In this document: positions 11,466 to 24,419 of the stretch, one piece after another
Layout: the number at the start of each line of letters is the position of its first letter
Position numbering within the stretch: position 1 is the first letter of the stretch
The notes under the pieces: model-generated
Databases searched by the model: none
Told to the model about the DNA's origin: nothing
Seen by the model: the letters and a program-made list of their open reading frames with translations, nothing else
NCBI RefSeq assembly: GCF_020379485.1
Contig: NC_063452.1
Span: 34,309,608-34,373,607 of the forward strand
Reading direction: 5' to 3'
Length of the DNA stretch: 64,000 nt
Source: Brassica napus
Lineage: Eukaryota > Streptophyta > Magnoliopsida > Brassicales > Brassicaceae
Position numbers and translations under genes: made by a program

Positions 11466-12228
11466 TTTAGTGAGCTATCAGTCGGACCAAGAAGGTTCAG
11501 AAGGTCCATTGCAAGCAACTGAAGAAGAAGGAGCCATCCGGGTCTAGGTAGTGGCGTGTCTAGGCAAGAGAGTGTTCAGAGCACTCTTGGCTGTGAGAAG
11601 ATGAAGACTCTATCAGTGCGGCTTCTAGTGTGAGGTGGCTGAAGAGGTAGCTGAAGCTTCCACGAGCACTCCATGAAGATGGCGAGTTCAGAAGGTGTTG
11701 CAATGGAGTAATGGTGCAGATCATGAAGCTATCCATCCAAGCTTGTTCCTGTGAGAGTCTCAAGCTTGAGGGGGAGTGTTGAAGCTTACATGATCTGAGA
11801 GTACTTGGTGGTTATTCAAGAAGAGGAGCAGATCAGTTATGAAGCATAATGAAGGATGAAGAAGCGATCTCCAATGCGGCCTCTAGAGTGAGGTGATTGG
11901 TACTACAGTCTGAAGCATCCTGTCATGAAGGTTTCAGTAACATGGTGGTGACTCATGAAGAAGAAGCAGCCAAGACTCAGCTTGTATCTATCAAGGAAGA
12001 TCTGGTAGTCCGAGCACTTGATCACAACAAGAAGGTTGTGAGAAAGGGGGAGAGACCAAGATCTGTCTAAAGAAGAGTACAAGAAGTGTTGATGATGAGC
12101 AAGAGGAGTGGGTTCTATCTTGCATCAAATGAGGGCCATGATCCAGAGTCTTTGTGTCCCTTACATTGCTGGTAAGGCACAAAGACTCACTGGCCAATCC
12201 CTAGGCCTTGGAGGCTTTACTCTTTTTC

Positions 12229-12269
12229 CCTCATCAAGGCTTTGTCCCAAAGGGTTTTCCTTGGTGAGG
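12229..12269 (+). other. Conserved 3'-UTR hairpin of element 3, copy 2
   Basis: Same 11-bp stem and 19-nt loop as the copy at 10869-10909, 1360 bp further on, and unchanged in sequence. Confidence 0.6.
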
Positions 12270-12330
12270 TTTTTAATGAGGAAGTTCTTCAAGGTTCCAA
12301 GCTTGACTTAGGATCAGCTAAAGTCAAGCT

Positions 12331-12340
12331 TGAGGGGGAG
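12331..12340 (+). other. Polypurine tract, element 3, internal copy 2
   Basis: TGAGGGGGAG directly before the complete LTR that starts TGTTAACTTG at 12341. Confidence 0.8.
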
Positions 12341-12923
12341 TGTTAACTTGAAGAAAGGAATGGAGAAGCTAAAGGTGTTAAGTTGAGATGGAGCTTGTGC
12401 AAAGATAGGGCAAGAGCTTTAGAGAGTGCCTATCAAGAGTGGTGAAGTGTCTTAAGAGAGCTAGAGGTGATCTGATGGTTGTTCTAAGCAAGGACAAAGT
12501 CTAGGAGAGACTTAGAAGAGTATTGAGGAGCAAATGGACGAGTGTACAAAGATAGGGCGAGGCTGGTACAGCCATGTACGGCCTAGTATGAATCAGTACG
12601 GATGGTGGACGTACCAAAGGTGTATACTCGGCCATTTGTGAGTCTTAAGGTTTGGTGCAAACTTAGGGTGCTTGTGTACGGACATTGAGTGATCCGTACA
12701 TACTCTAAGGATTGTTATCAGCCTAACTTGAGTTCCAAGTAAGAAGAATGGCTTTGGCTGATTGTGTGAAGAAGCCAAGAGGCGCCAAAGTCTGAGTTTG
12801 AATGTTGGGACCAGTTATGGATAAGGCACAGCAAGAACCAGCTGGCGTGAGCTGTCCCTTGGCTGTGTATTGACCAAGAACCTGGACACAAGGGAGACTA
12901 TGTTCATGGGCGCCTAAGATGAT

Positions 12924-13114
12924 CCAATCAGAGGCCAGCCCTCCCTTTGACCAGATTCAAATCAACCAATCAAGCAACATCAGCCCTCAGCCAATCACAA
13001 GACATCACACAGATTGCAATACCAAGCTTACATCCTAGCCATCCATTCTCTCAAGTTAATATTATCCATTAGATTTAGGTTTCAGATTGTGTAAACCTAT
13101 TGAGCTTATAAATA
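12924..13114 (+). promoter_or_regulatory. LTR promoter of element 3: three CCAATCA boxes and TATA box
   Basis: CCAATCA occurs at 12924-12930, 12966-12972 and 12991-12997, followed by TATAAATA at 13107-13114. This is the order of a U3 promoter (CCAAT-binding NF-Y type sites, then TATA). Transcription would start shortly after 13114 and head out of the element into the satellite array at 13377. Activity is inferred, not shown. Confidence 0.6.
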
Positions 13115-13176
13115 AGCATGTAAGGGGCGATTTTGAGCCTTAAGGGAGTTTGGGGGATTTCCCCTCTCCACTTCAT

Positions 13177-13182
13177 AATAAA
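13177..13182 (+). terminator. Polyadenylation signal in LTR of element 3
   Basis: AATAAA followed by AGTGTGTTCTTG (GT-rich), 63 bp after the TATA box, as expected for the R region of a plant LTR. Confidence 0.5.
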
Positions 13183-16100
13183 AGTGTGTTCTTGATCAGA
13201 TTCCCTTAATCTACCCCTTTCTTAGTCTCAAGTCTCTTAATCTCTCAAAGTCTCTCTGTTTCTGATTCAAGTTCATACTAGTTTCATCAGACCTCTTATT
13301 CAACTAGTTCAAGACCTTATCTTTGCCTTTAATGGCTTTTCATACACATACACAGCCAGAGCTCTCAAATCTCACAGCTATCCCACTTTCAAATCAGGTG
13401 ATCCCAGTTTTCCTGTTTGGGAATATGACAACTTCTTTGTCATTCTAATCAAACCAGGCTATCCCACTTTCAAATCAGGTGATCCCAGTTTTCCTGTTTG
13501 GGAATATGACAACTTCTTTGTCATTCTAATCAAACCAGGAAGAATCGCCATGTAAAAAGCTTGATTTTGATACATAAAGTAGTGGATAATCATTAGGAAG
13601 TGGAATAAATCTCATAGGAGTTAGGATGAAGAAGCTATCCCACTTTCAAATCATGTGATCCCAGTTTTCCTGTTTGGGAATATGACTACTTCTTTGTCAT
13701 TCTAATCAAAACATGAAGAATCGCGATGTAAAAAGCTTGATTTTGATACATAAAGTAGTGGAGAATCATTAGGAAGTGGAATAAATCTCATAGGAGTTAG
13801 GATGAAGAAGCTATCTCACTTTCAAATCAGGTGATCCCAGTTTTCCTGTTTGGGAATATGACAACTTCTTTGTCATTCTAATCAAACCAGGAAGAATCGC
13901 GATGTAAGAAGCTTGATTTTGATACATAAAGTAGTGGAGAATCATTAGGAAGTGGAATAAATCTCATAAGAATTAGGATGAAGAAGCTATCACACTTTCA
14001 AATCAGGTGATCCCAGTTTTCCTGTTTGGGAATATGACAACTTCTTTGTCATTCTAATCAAACCAGGAAGAATCGCGATGTAAGAAGCTTGCTTTTGATA
14101 CATAAAGTAGTGGATAATCATTAGGAAGTGGAATAAATCTCATAGGAGTTAGGATGAAGAAGCTATCCCACTTTCAAATCAGGTGATCCCAGTTTTCCTG
14201 TTTGGGAATATGACAACTTCTTTGTCATTCTAATCAAACCAGGCTATCCCACTTTCAAATCAGGTGATCCCAGTTTTCCTGTTTGGGAATATGACAACTT
14301 CTTTGTCATTCTAATCAAACCAGGAAGAATCGCCATGTAAAAAGCTTGATTTTGATACATAAAGTAGTGGAGAATCATTAGGAAGTGGAATAAATCTCAT
14401 AGGAGTTAGGATGAAGAAGCTATCCCACTTTCAAATCAGGTGATCCCAGTTTTCCTGTTTGGGAATATGACAACTTCTTTGTCATTCTAATCAAACCAGG
14501 AAGAATCGCGATGTAAAAAGCTTGATTTTGATACATAAAGTAGTGGAGAATCATTAGGAAGAGGAATAAATCTCATAGGAGTTAGGATGAAGAAGCTATC
14601 CCACTTTCAAATCAGGTGATCCCAGTTTTCCTGTTTGGGAATATGACAACTTCTTTGTCATTCTAATCAAACCAGGAAGAATCGCGATGTAAGAAGCTTG
14701 ATTTTGATACATAAAGTAGTGGAGAATCACTATTAAGTGGAAAAATCTCATAGGAGTTAGGATGAAGAAGCTATCCCACTTTCAAATCAGGTGATCCCAG
14801 TTTTCCTGTTTGGGAATATGACAACTTCTTTGTCATTCTAATCAAAACAGGAAGAATCGCCATGTAAAAAGCTTGATTTTGATACATAAAGTAGTGGAGA
14901 ATCATTAGGAAGTGGAATAAATCTCATAGGAGTTAGGATGAAGAAGCTATCCCACTTTCAAATCAGGTGATCCCAGTTTTCCTGTTTGGGAATATGACAA
15001 CTTCTTTGTCATTCTAATCAAACCAGGAAGAATCGCGATGTAAGAAGCTTGATTTTGATACATAAAGTAGTGGAGAATCATTAGGAAGTGGAATAAATCT
15101 CATAGGAGTTAGGATGAAGAAGCTATCCCACTTTCAAATCAGGTGATCCCAGTTTTCCTGTTTGGGAATATGACAACTTCTTTGTCATTCTAATCAAACC
15201 AGGAAGAATCGTGATGTAAAAGCTTGATTTTGATACATAAAGTAGTGGAGAATCATTAGGAAGTGGAATAAATCTCATAGGAGTTAGGATGAAGAAGCTA
15301 TCCCACTTTCAAATCAGGTGATCCCAGTTTTCCTGTTTGGGAATATGACAACTTCTTTGTCATTCTAATCAAACCAGGAAGAATCGCGATGTAAAAAGCT
15401 TGATTTTGATACATAAAGTAGTGGAGAATCATTAGGAAGTGGAATAAATCTCATAGGAGTTAGGATGAAGAAGCTATCCCACTTTCAAATCAGGTGATCC
15501 CAGTTTTCCTGTTTGGGAATATGACAACTTCTTTGTCATTCTAATCAAACCAGGAAGAATCGCGATGTAAGAAGCTTGATTTTGATACATAAAGTAGTGG
15601 AGAATCATTAGGAAGTGGAATAAATCTCATAGGAGTTAGGATGAAGAAGCTATCCCACTTTCAAATCAGGTGATCCCAGTTTTCCTGTTTGGGAATATGA
15701 CAACTTCTTTGTCATTCTAATCAAACCAGGAAGAATCGCGATGTAAAAAGCTTGATTTTGATACATAAAGTAGTGGAGAATCATTAGGAAGTGGAATAAA
15801 TCTCATAGGAGTTAGGATGAAGAAGCTATCCCACTTTCAAATCAGGTGATCCCAGTTTTCCTGTTTGGGAATATGACAACTTCTTTGTCATTCTAATCAA
15901 ACCAGGAAGAATCGCGATGTAAGAAGCTTGATTTTGATACATAAAGTAGTGGAGAATCACTATTAAGTGTGAAAAAATCTCATAGGAGTTAGGATGAAGA
16001 AGCTATCCCACTTTCAAATCAGGTGATCCCAGTTTTCCTTTTGGGAATATGACAACTTCTTTGTCATTCTAATCAAAACAGGAAGAATCGCCATGTAAAA

Positions 16101-18033
16101 AGCTTGATTTTGATACATAAAGTAGTGGAGAATCATTAGGAAGTGGAATAAATCTCATAGGAGTTAGGATGAAGAAGCTATCCCACTTTCAAATCAGGTG
16201 ATCCCAGTTTTCCTGTTTGGGAATATGACAACTTCTTTGTCATTCTAATCAAACCAGGAAGAATCGCGATGTAAGAAGCTTGATTTTGATACATAAAGTA
16301 GTGGAGAATCATTAGGAAGTGGAATAAATCTCATAGGAGTTAGGATGAAGAAGCTATCCCACTTTCAAATCAGGTGATCCCAGTTTTCCTGTTTGGGAAT
16401 ATGACAACTTCTTTGTCATTCTAATCAAACCAGGAAGAATCGCGATGTAAGAAGCTTGATTTTGATACATAAAGTAGTGGAGAATCATTAGGAAGTGGAA
16501 TAAATCTCATAGGAGTTAGGATGAAGAAGCTATCCCACTTTCAAATCAGGTGATCCCAGTTTTCCTGTTTGGGAATATGACAACTTCTTTGTCATTCTAA
16601 TCAAAACAGGAAGAATCGCGATGTAAAAGCTTGATTTTGATACATAAAGTAGTGGAGAATCATTAGGAAGTGGAATAAATCTCATAGGAGTTAGGATGAA
16701 GAAGCTATCCCACTTTCAAATCAGGTGATCCCAGTTTTCCTGTTTGGGAATATGACAACTTCTTTGTCATTCTAATCAAACCAGGAAGAATCGCGATGTA
16801 AGAAGCTTGATTTTGATACATAAAGTAGTGGAGAATCATTAGGAAGTGGAATAAATCTCATAGGAGTTAGGATGAAGAAGCTATCCCACTTTCAAATCAG
16901 GTGATCCCAGTTTTCCTGTTTGGGAATATGACAACTTCTTTGTCATTCTAATCAAAACAGGAAGAATCGCGATGTAAAAAGCTTGATTTTGATACATAAA
17001 GTAGTGGAGAATCATTAGGAAGTGGAATAAATCTCATAGGAGTTAGGATGAAGAAGCTATCCCACTTTCAAATCAGGTGATCCCAGTTTTCCTGTTTGGG
17101 AATATGACAACTTCTTTGTCATTCTAATCAAACCAGGAAGAATCGCGATGTAAGAAGCTTGATTTTGATACATAAAGTAGTGGAGAATCATTAGGAAGTG
17201 GAATAAATCTCATAGGAGTTAGGATGAAGAAGCTATCCCACTTTCAAATCAGGTGATCCCAGTTTTCCTGTTTGGGAATATGACAACTTCTTTGTCATTC
17301 TAATCAAACCAGGAAGAATCGCGATGTAAAAAGCTTGATTTTGATACATAAAGTAGTGGAGAATCATTAGGAAGTGGAATAAATCTCATAGGAGTTAGGA
17401 TGAAGAAGCTATCCCACTTTCAAATCAGGTGATCCCAGTTTTCCTGTTTGGGAATATGACAACTTCTTTGTCATTCTAATCAAACCAGGAAGAATCGCGA
17501 TGTAAAAAGCTTGATTTTGATACATAAAGTAGTGGAGAATCATTAGGAAGTGGAATAAATCTCATAGGAGTTAGGATGAAGAAGCTATCCCACTTTCAAA
17601 TCAGGTGATCCCAGTTTTCCTGTTTGGGAATATGACAACTTCTTTGTCATTCTAATCAAACCAGGAAGAATCGCGATGTAAGAAGCTTGATTTTGATACA
17701 TAAAGTAGTGGAGAATCATTAGGAAGTGGAATAAATCTCATAGGAGTTAGGATGAAGAAGCTATCCCACTTTCAAATCAGGTGATCCCAGTTTTCCTGTT
17801 TGGGAATATGACAACTTCTTTGTCATTCTAATCAAACCAGGAAGAATCGTGATGTAAAAGCTTGATTTTGATACATAAAGTAGTGGAGAATCACTAGGAA
17901 GTGGAATAAATCTCATAGGAGTTAGGATGAAGAAGCTATCCCACTTTCAAATCAGGTGATCCCAGTTTTCCTGTTTGGGAATATGACAACTTCTTTGTCA
18001 TTCTAATCAAACCAGGAAGAATCGTGATGTAAA

Positions 18034-19439
18034 AAGCTTGATTTTGATACATAAAGTAGTGGAGAATCATTAGGAAGTGGAATAAATCTCATAGGAGTTA
18101 GGATGAAGAAGCTATCCCACTTTCAAATCAGGTGATCCCAGTTTTCCTGTTTGGGAATATGACAACTTCTTTGTCATTCTAATCAAACCAGGAAGAATCG
18201 CGATGTAAGAAGCTTGATTTTGATACATAAAGTAGTGGAGAATCACTAGGAAGTGGAAAAATCTCATAGGAGTTAGGATGAAGAAGCTATCCCACTTTCA
18301 AATCAGGTGATCCCAGTTTTCCTGTTTGGGAATATGACAACTTCTTTGTCATTCTAATCAAAACAGGAAGAATCGCGATGTAAAAAGCTTGATTTTGATA
18401 CATAAAGTAGTGGAGAATCATTAGGAAGTGGAATAAATCTCATAGGAGTTAGGATGAAGAAGCTATCCCACTTTCAAATCAGGTGATCCCAGTTTTCCTG
18501 TTTGGGAATATGACAACTTCTTTGTCATTCTAATCAAACCAGGAAGAATCGCGATGTAAGAAGCTTGATTTTGATACATAAAGTAGTGGAGAATCATTAG
18601 GAAGTGGAATAAATCTCATAGGAGTTAGGATGAAGAAGCTATCCCACTTTCAAATCAGGTGATCCCAGTTTTCCTGTTTGGGAATATGACAACTTCTTTG
18701 TCATTCTAATCAAACCAGGAAGAATCGTGATGTAAAAAGCTTGATTTTGATACATAAAGTAGTGGAGAATCATTAGGAAGTGGAATAAATCTCATAGGAG
18801 TTAGGATGAAGAAGCTATCCCACTTTCAAATCAGGTGATCCCAGTTTTCCTGTTTGGGAATATGACAACTTCTTTGTCATTCTAATCAAACCAGGAAGAA
18901 TCGCGATGTAAGAAGCTTGATTTTGATACATAAAGTAGTGGAGAATCACTAGGAAGTGGAAAAATCTCATAGGAGTTAGGATGAAGAAGCTATCCCACTT
19001 TCAAATCAGGTGATCCCAGTTTTCCTGTTTGGGAATATGACAACTTCTTTGTCATTCTAATCAAAACAGGAAGAATCGCGATGTAAAAAGCTTGATTTTG
19101 ATACATAAAGTAGTGGAGAATCATTAGGAAGTGGAATAAATCTCATAGGAGTTAGGATGAAGAAGCTATCCCACTTTCAAATCAGGTGATCCCAGTTTTC
19201 CTGTTTGGGAATATGACAACTTCTTTGTCATTCTAATCAAACCAGGAAGAATCGCGATGTAAGAAGCTTGATTTTGATACATAAAGTAGTGGAGAATCAT
19301 TAGGAAGTGGAATAAATCTCATAGGAGTTAGGATGAAGAAGCTATCCCACTTTCAAATCAGGTGATCCCAGTTTTCCTGTTTGGGAATATGACAACTTCT
19401 TTGTCATTCTAATCAAACCAGGAAGAATCGCGATGTAAA
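18034..19439. repeat. Duplicated tetramer (703-bp higher-order repeat) in CentBr1
   Basis: Two 703-bp blocks, 18034-18736 and 18737-19439, each start at AAGCTT. Monomers in order are: CGTGATGTAAAAAGC; CGCGATGTAAGAAGC with CACTAGGAAGTGGAAAAATC (1 bp shorter); CAAAACAGG with GATGTAAAAAGC; GATGTAAGAAGC. The following monomer (19440) has CGCGATGT instead of CGTGATGT, so the register ends there. Confidence 0.75.
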
Positions 19440-22400
19440 AAGCTTGATTTTGATACATAAAGTAGTGGAGAATCATTAGGAAGTGGAATAAATCTCATAG
19501 GAGTTAGGATGAAGAAGCTATCCCACTTTCAAATCAGGTGATCCCAGTTTTCCTGTTTGGGAATATGACAACTTCTTTGTCATTCTAATCAAACCAGGAA
19601 GAATCGCGATGTAAAAAGCTTGATTTTGATACATAAAGTAGTGGAGAATCATTAGGAAGTGGAATAAATCTCATAGGAGTTAGGATGAAGAAGCTATCCC
19701 ACTTTCAAATCAGGTGATCCCAGTTTTCCTGTTTGGGAATATGACAACTTCTTTGTCATTCTAATCAAACCAGGAAGAATCGCGATGTAAGAAGCTTGAT
19801 TTTGATACATAAAGTAGTGGAGAATCATTAGGAAGTGGAAAAAATCTCATAGGAGTTAGGATGAAGAAGCTATCCCACTTTCAAATCAGGTGATCCCAGT
19901 TTTCCTGTTTGGGAATATGACAACTTCTTTGTCATTCTAATCAAACCAGGAAGAATCGCGATGTAAGAAGCTTGATTTTGATACATAAAGTAGTGGAGAA
20001 TCATTAGGAAGTGGAATAAATCTCATAGGAGTTAGGATGAAGAAGCTATCCCACTTTCAAATCAGGTGATCCCAGTTTTCCTGTTTGGGAATATGACAAC
20101 TTCTTTGTCATTCTAATCAAAACAGGAAGAATCGCGATGTAAAAAGCTTGATTTTGATACATAAAGTAGTGGAGAATCATTAGGAAGTGGAATAAATCTC
20201 ATAGGAGTTAGGATGAAGAAGCTATCCCACTTTCAAATCAGGTGATCCCAGTTTTCCTGTTTGGGAATATGACAACTTCTTTGTCATTCTAATCAAACCA
20301 GGAAGAATCGCGATGTAAGAAGCTTGATTTTGATACATAAAGTAGTGGAGAATCATTAGGAAGTGGAATAAATCTCATAGGAGTTAGGATGAAGAAGCTA
20401 TCCCACTTTCAAATCAGGTGATCCCAGTTTTCCTGTTTGGGAATATGACAACTTCTTTGTCATTCTAATCAAAACAGGAAGAATCGCCATGTAAAAAGCT
20501 TGATTTTGATACATAAAGTAGTGGAGAATCATTAGGAAGTGGAATAAATCTCATAGGAGTTAGGATGAAGAAGCTATCCCACTTTCAAATCAGGTGATCC
20601 CAGTTTTCCTGTTTGGGAATATGACAACTTCTTTGTCATTCTAATCAAACCAGGAAGAATCGCGATGTAAGAAGCTTGATTTTGATACATAAAGTAGTGG
20701 AGAATCATTAGGAAGTGGAATAAATCTCATAGGAGTTAGGATGAAGAAGCTATCCCACTTTCAAATCAGGTGATCCCAGTTTTCCTGTTTGGGAATATGA
20801 CAACTTCTTTGTCATTCTAATCAAACCAGGCTATCCCACTTTCAAATCAGGTGATCCCAGTTTTCCTGTTTGGGAATATGACAACTTCTTTGTCATTCTA
20901 ATCAAACCAGGAAGAATCGCGATGTAAAAGCTTGATTTTGATACATAAAGTAGTGGAGAATCATTAGGAAGTGGAATAAATCTCATAGGAGTTAGGATGA
21001 AGAAGCTATCCCACTTTCAAATCAGGTGATCCCAGTTTTCCTGTTTGGGAATATGACAACTTCTTTGTCATTCTAATCAAACCAGGAAGAATCGCGATGT
21101 AAAAAGCTTGATTTTGATACATAAAGTAGTGGAGAATCATTAGGAAGTGGAATAAATCTCATAGGAGTTAGGATGAAGAAGCTATCCCACTTTCAAATCA
21201 GGTGATCCCAGTTTTCCTGTTTGGGAATATGACAACTTCTTTGTCATTCTAATCAAACCAGGAAGAATCGTGATGTAAAAGCTTGATTTTGATACATAAA
21301 GTAGTGGAGAATCATTAGGAAGTGGAATAAATCTCATAGGAGTTAGGATGAAGAAGCTATCCCACTTTCAAATCAGGTGATCCCAGTTTTCCTGTTTGGG
21401 AATATGACAACTTCTTTGTCATTCTAATCAAACCAGGAAGAATCGCGATGTAAGAAGCTTGATTTTGATACATAAAGTAGTGGAGAATCATTAGGAAGTG
21501 GAATAAATCTCATAGGATTAGGATGAAGAAGCTATCCCACTTTCAAATCAGGTGATCCCAGTTTTCCTGTTTGGGAATATGACAACTTCTTTGTCATTCT
21601 AATCAAACCAGGAAGAATCGTGATGTAAAAAGCTTGATTTTGATACATAAAGTAGTGGAGAATCATTAGGAAGTGGAATAAATCTCATAGGAGTTAGGAT
21701 GAAGAAGCTATCCCACTTTCAAATCAGGTGATCCCAGTTTTCCTGTTTGGGAATATGACAACTTCTTTGTCATTCTAATCAAACCAGGAAGAATCGTGAT
21801 GTAAAAGCTTGATTTTGATACATAAAGTAGTGGAGAATCATTAGGAAGTGGAATAAATCTCATAGGAGTTAGGATGAAGAAGCTATCCCACTTTCAAATC
21901 AGGTGATCCCAGTTTTCCTGTTTGGGAATATGACAACTTCTTTGTCATTCTAATCAAACCAGGAAGAATCGCGATGTAAGAAGCTTGATTTTGATACATA
22001 AAGTAGTGGAGAATCATTAGGAAGTGGAATAAATCTCATAGGAGTTAGGATGAAGAAGCTATCCCACTTTCAAATCAGGTGATCCCAGTTTTCCTGTTTG
22101 GGAATATGACAACTTCTTTGTCATTCTAATCAAACCAGGAAGAATCGCGATGTAAAAAGCTTGATTTTGATACATAAAGTAGTGGAGAATCATTAGGAAG
22201 TGGAATAAATCTCATAGGAGTTAGGATGAAGAAGCTATCCCACTTTCAAATCAGGTGATCCCAGTTTTCCTGTTTGGGAATATGACAACTTCTTTGTCAT
22301 TCTAATCAAACCAGGAAGAATCGCGATGTAAGAAGCTTGATTTTGATACATAAAGTAGTGGAGAATCATTAGGAAGTGGAATAAATCTCATAGGAGTTAG

Positions 22401-24419
22401 GATGAAGAAGCTATCCCACTTTCAAATCAGGTGATCCCAGTTTTCCTGTTTGGGAATATGACAACTTCTTTGTCATTCTAATCAAACCAGGAAGAATCGC
22501 GATGTAAGAAGCTTGATTTTGATACATAAAGTAGTGGAGAATCATTAGGAAGTGGAATAAATCTCATAGGAGTTAGGATGAAGAAGCTATCCCACTTTCA
22601 AATCAGGTGATCCCAGTTTTCCTGTTTGGGAATATGACAACTTCTTTGTCATTCTAATCAAAACAGGAAGAATCGCGATGTAAGAAGCTTGATTTTGATA
22701 CATAAAGTAGTGGAGAATCATTAGGAAGTGGAATAAATCTCATAGGAGTTAGGATGAAGAAGCTATCCCACTTTCAAATCAGGTGATCCCAGTTTTCCTG
22801 TTTGGGAATATGACAACTTCTTTGTCATTCTAATCAAACCAGGAAGAATCGCGATGTAAGAAGCTTGATTTTGATACATAAAGTAGTGGAGAATCATTAG
22901 GAAGTGGAATAAATCTCATAGGAGTTAGGATGAAGAAGCTATCCCACTTTCAAATCAGGTGATCCCAGTTTTCCTGTTTGGGAATATGACAACTTCTTTG
23001 TCATTCTAATCAAAACAGGAAGAATCGCGATGTAAAAAGCTTGATTTTGATACATAAAGTAGTGGAGAATCATTAGGAAGTGGAATAAATCTCATAGGAG
23101 TTAGGATGAAGAAGCTATCCCACTTTCAAATCAGGTGATCCCAGTTTTCCTGTTTGGGAATATGACAACTTCTTTGTCATTCTAATCAAACCAGGAAGAA
23201 TCGCGATGTAAGAAGCTTGATTTTGATACATAAAGTAGTGGAGAATCATTAGGAAGTGGAATAAATCTCATAGGAGTTAGGATGAAGAAGCTATCCCACT
23301 TTCAAATCAGGTGATCCCAGGTTTCCTGTTTGGGAATATGACAACTTCTTTGTCATTCTAATCAAACCAGGCTATCCCACTTTCAAATCAGGTGATCCCA
23401 GTTTTCCTGTTTGGGAATATGACAACTTCTTTGTCATTCTAATCAAACCAGGAAGAATCGCCATGTAAAAAGCTTGATTTTGATACATAAAGTAGTGGAG
23501 AATCATTAGGAAGTGGAATAAATCTCATAGGAGTTAGGATGAAGAAGCTATCCCACTTTCAAATCAGGTGATCCCAGTTTTCCTGTTTGGGAATATGACT
23601 ACTTCTTTGTCATTCTAATCAAAACAGGAAGAATCGCGATGTAAAAAGCTTGATTTTGATACATAAAGTAGTGGAGAATCATTAGGAAGTGGAATAAATC
23701 TCATAGGAGTTAGGATGAAGAAGCTATCCCACTTTCAAATCAGGTGATCCCAGTTTTCCTGTTTGGGAATATGACAACTTCTTTGTCATTCTAATCAAAC
23801 CAGGAAGAATCGCGATGTAAGAAGCTTGATTTTGATACATAAAGTAGTGGAGAATCATTAGGAAGTGGAATAAATCTCATAGGAGTTAGGATGAAGAAGC
23901 TATCCCACTTTCAAATCAGGTGATCCCAGTTTTCCTGTTTGGGAATATGACAACTTCTTTGTCATTCTAATCAAACCAGGAAGAATCGCGATGTAAAAAG
24001 CTTGATTTTGATACATAAAGTAGTGGAGAATCATTAGGAAGTGGAATAAATCTCATAGGAATTAGGATGAAGAAGCTATCCCACTTTCAAATCAGGTGAT
24101 CCCAGTTTTCCTGTTTGGGAATATGACAACTTCTTTGTCATTCTAATCAAACCAGGAATAATCGCCATGTAAAAAGCTTGATTTTGATACATAAAGTAGT
24201 GGAGAATCATTAGGAAGTGGAATAAATCTCATAGGAGTTAGGATGAAGAAGCTATCCCACTTTCAAATCAGGTGATCCCAGTTTTCCTGTTTGGGAATAT
24301 GACAAATTCTTTGTCATTCTAATCAAACCAGGAAGAATCGCGATGTAAGAAGCTTGATTTTGATACATAAAGTAGTGGAGAATCACTATTAAGTAGAAAA
24401 ATCTCATAGGAGTTAGGAT

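Larger units (their letters stand above)
11466..12340 (+). other. Internal region of element 3, copy 2
   Basis: Near-identical to 10106-10980 at an offset of 1360 bp. Noted differences include GGAGTAATGG for GTAGTAATGG and GAGCAGATC for GAGCATATC. It contains the second PPT-like motif (11761-11780) and the second conserved hairpin (12229-12269). ORFs at 11560-11763, 11991-12197 and 12108-12311 duplicate those of copy 1 and are not supported as genes. Confidence 0.65.
9930..13376 (+). mobile_element. Multi-LTR retrotransposon derivative (element 3): LTR-internal-LTR-internal-LTR
   Basis: A 1360-bp direct repeat: GTTTGGTGC recurs near 9930, 11290 and 12650. Parsed by LTR logic it is: LTR fragment (LTR positions about 311-485), 875-bp internal region ending in a polypurine tract, LTR positions 1-485, the same 875-bp internal region, then a complete 1036-bp LTR. 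Both internal copies join the LTR at the same base (GGATAAG then TTTAGTGAG), so the deletion came before the duplication. Only a few substitutions separate the repeats (for example ATACACTAAGG/ATACTCTAAGG and AATGTAG/AATGGAG). No gag or pol domain was recognised, so it is non-autonomous. The left end is a non-LTR breakpoint in satellite; the right end is a clean LTR end (CTCACA) followed by satellite GCTATCCC. Confidence 0.82.
12341..13376 (+). repeat. Complete 3' LTR of element 3 (1036 bp)
   Basis: Runs from TGTTAACTTG after the PPT to CTCACA at 13376, after which satellite begins (GCTATCCC). It therefore has TG...CA termini. The first 485 bp are shared with the other LTR copies; the remainder is unique in the window and contains three CCAATCA boxes, a TATA box and an AATAAA signal. 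GTACGG/CCGTAC motifs lie at 12576, 12596, 12676 and 12694. If the target duplication was GCTAT, its partner was lost with the 5' end. Confidence 0.82.

Noticed and set aside
10200..12778. Pairs of 61-68 codon ORFs repeated at 1360-bp spacing
   Set aside because: The duplication comes from the tandem LTR/internal repeat. The ORFs lie on both strands over LTR and 3'-UTR sequence, show no domain, and overlap each other.
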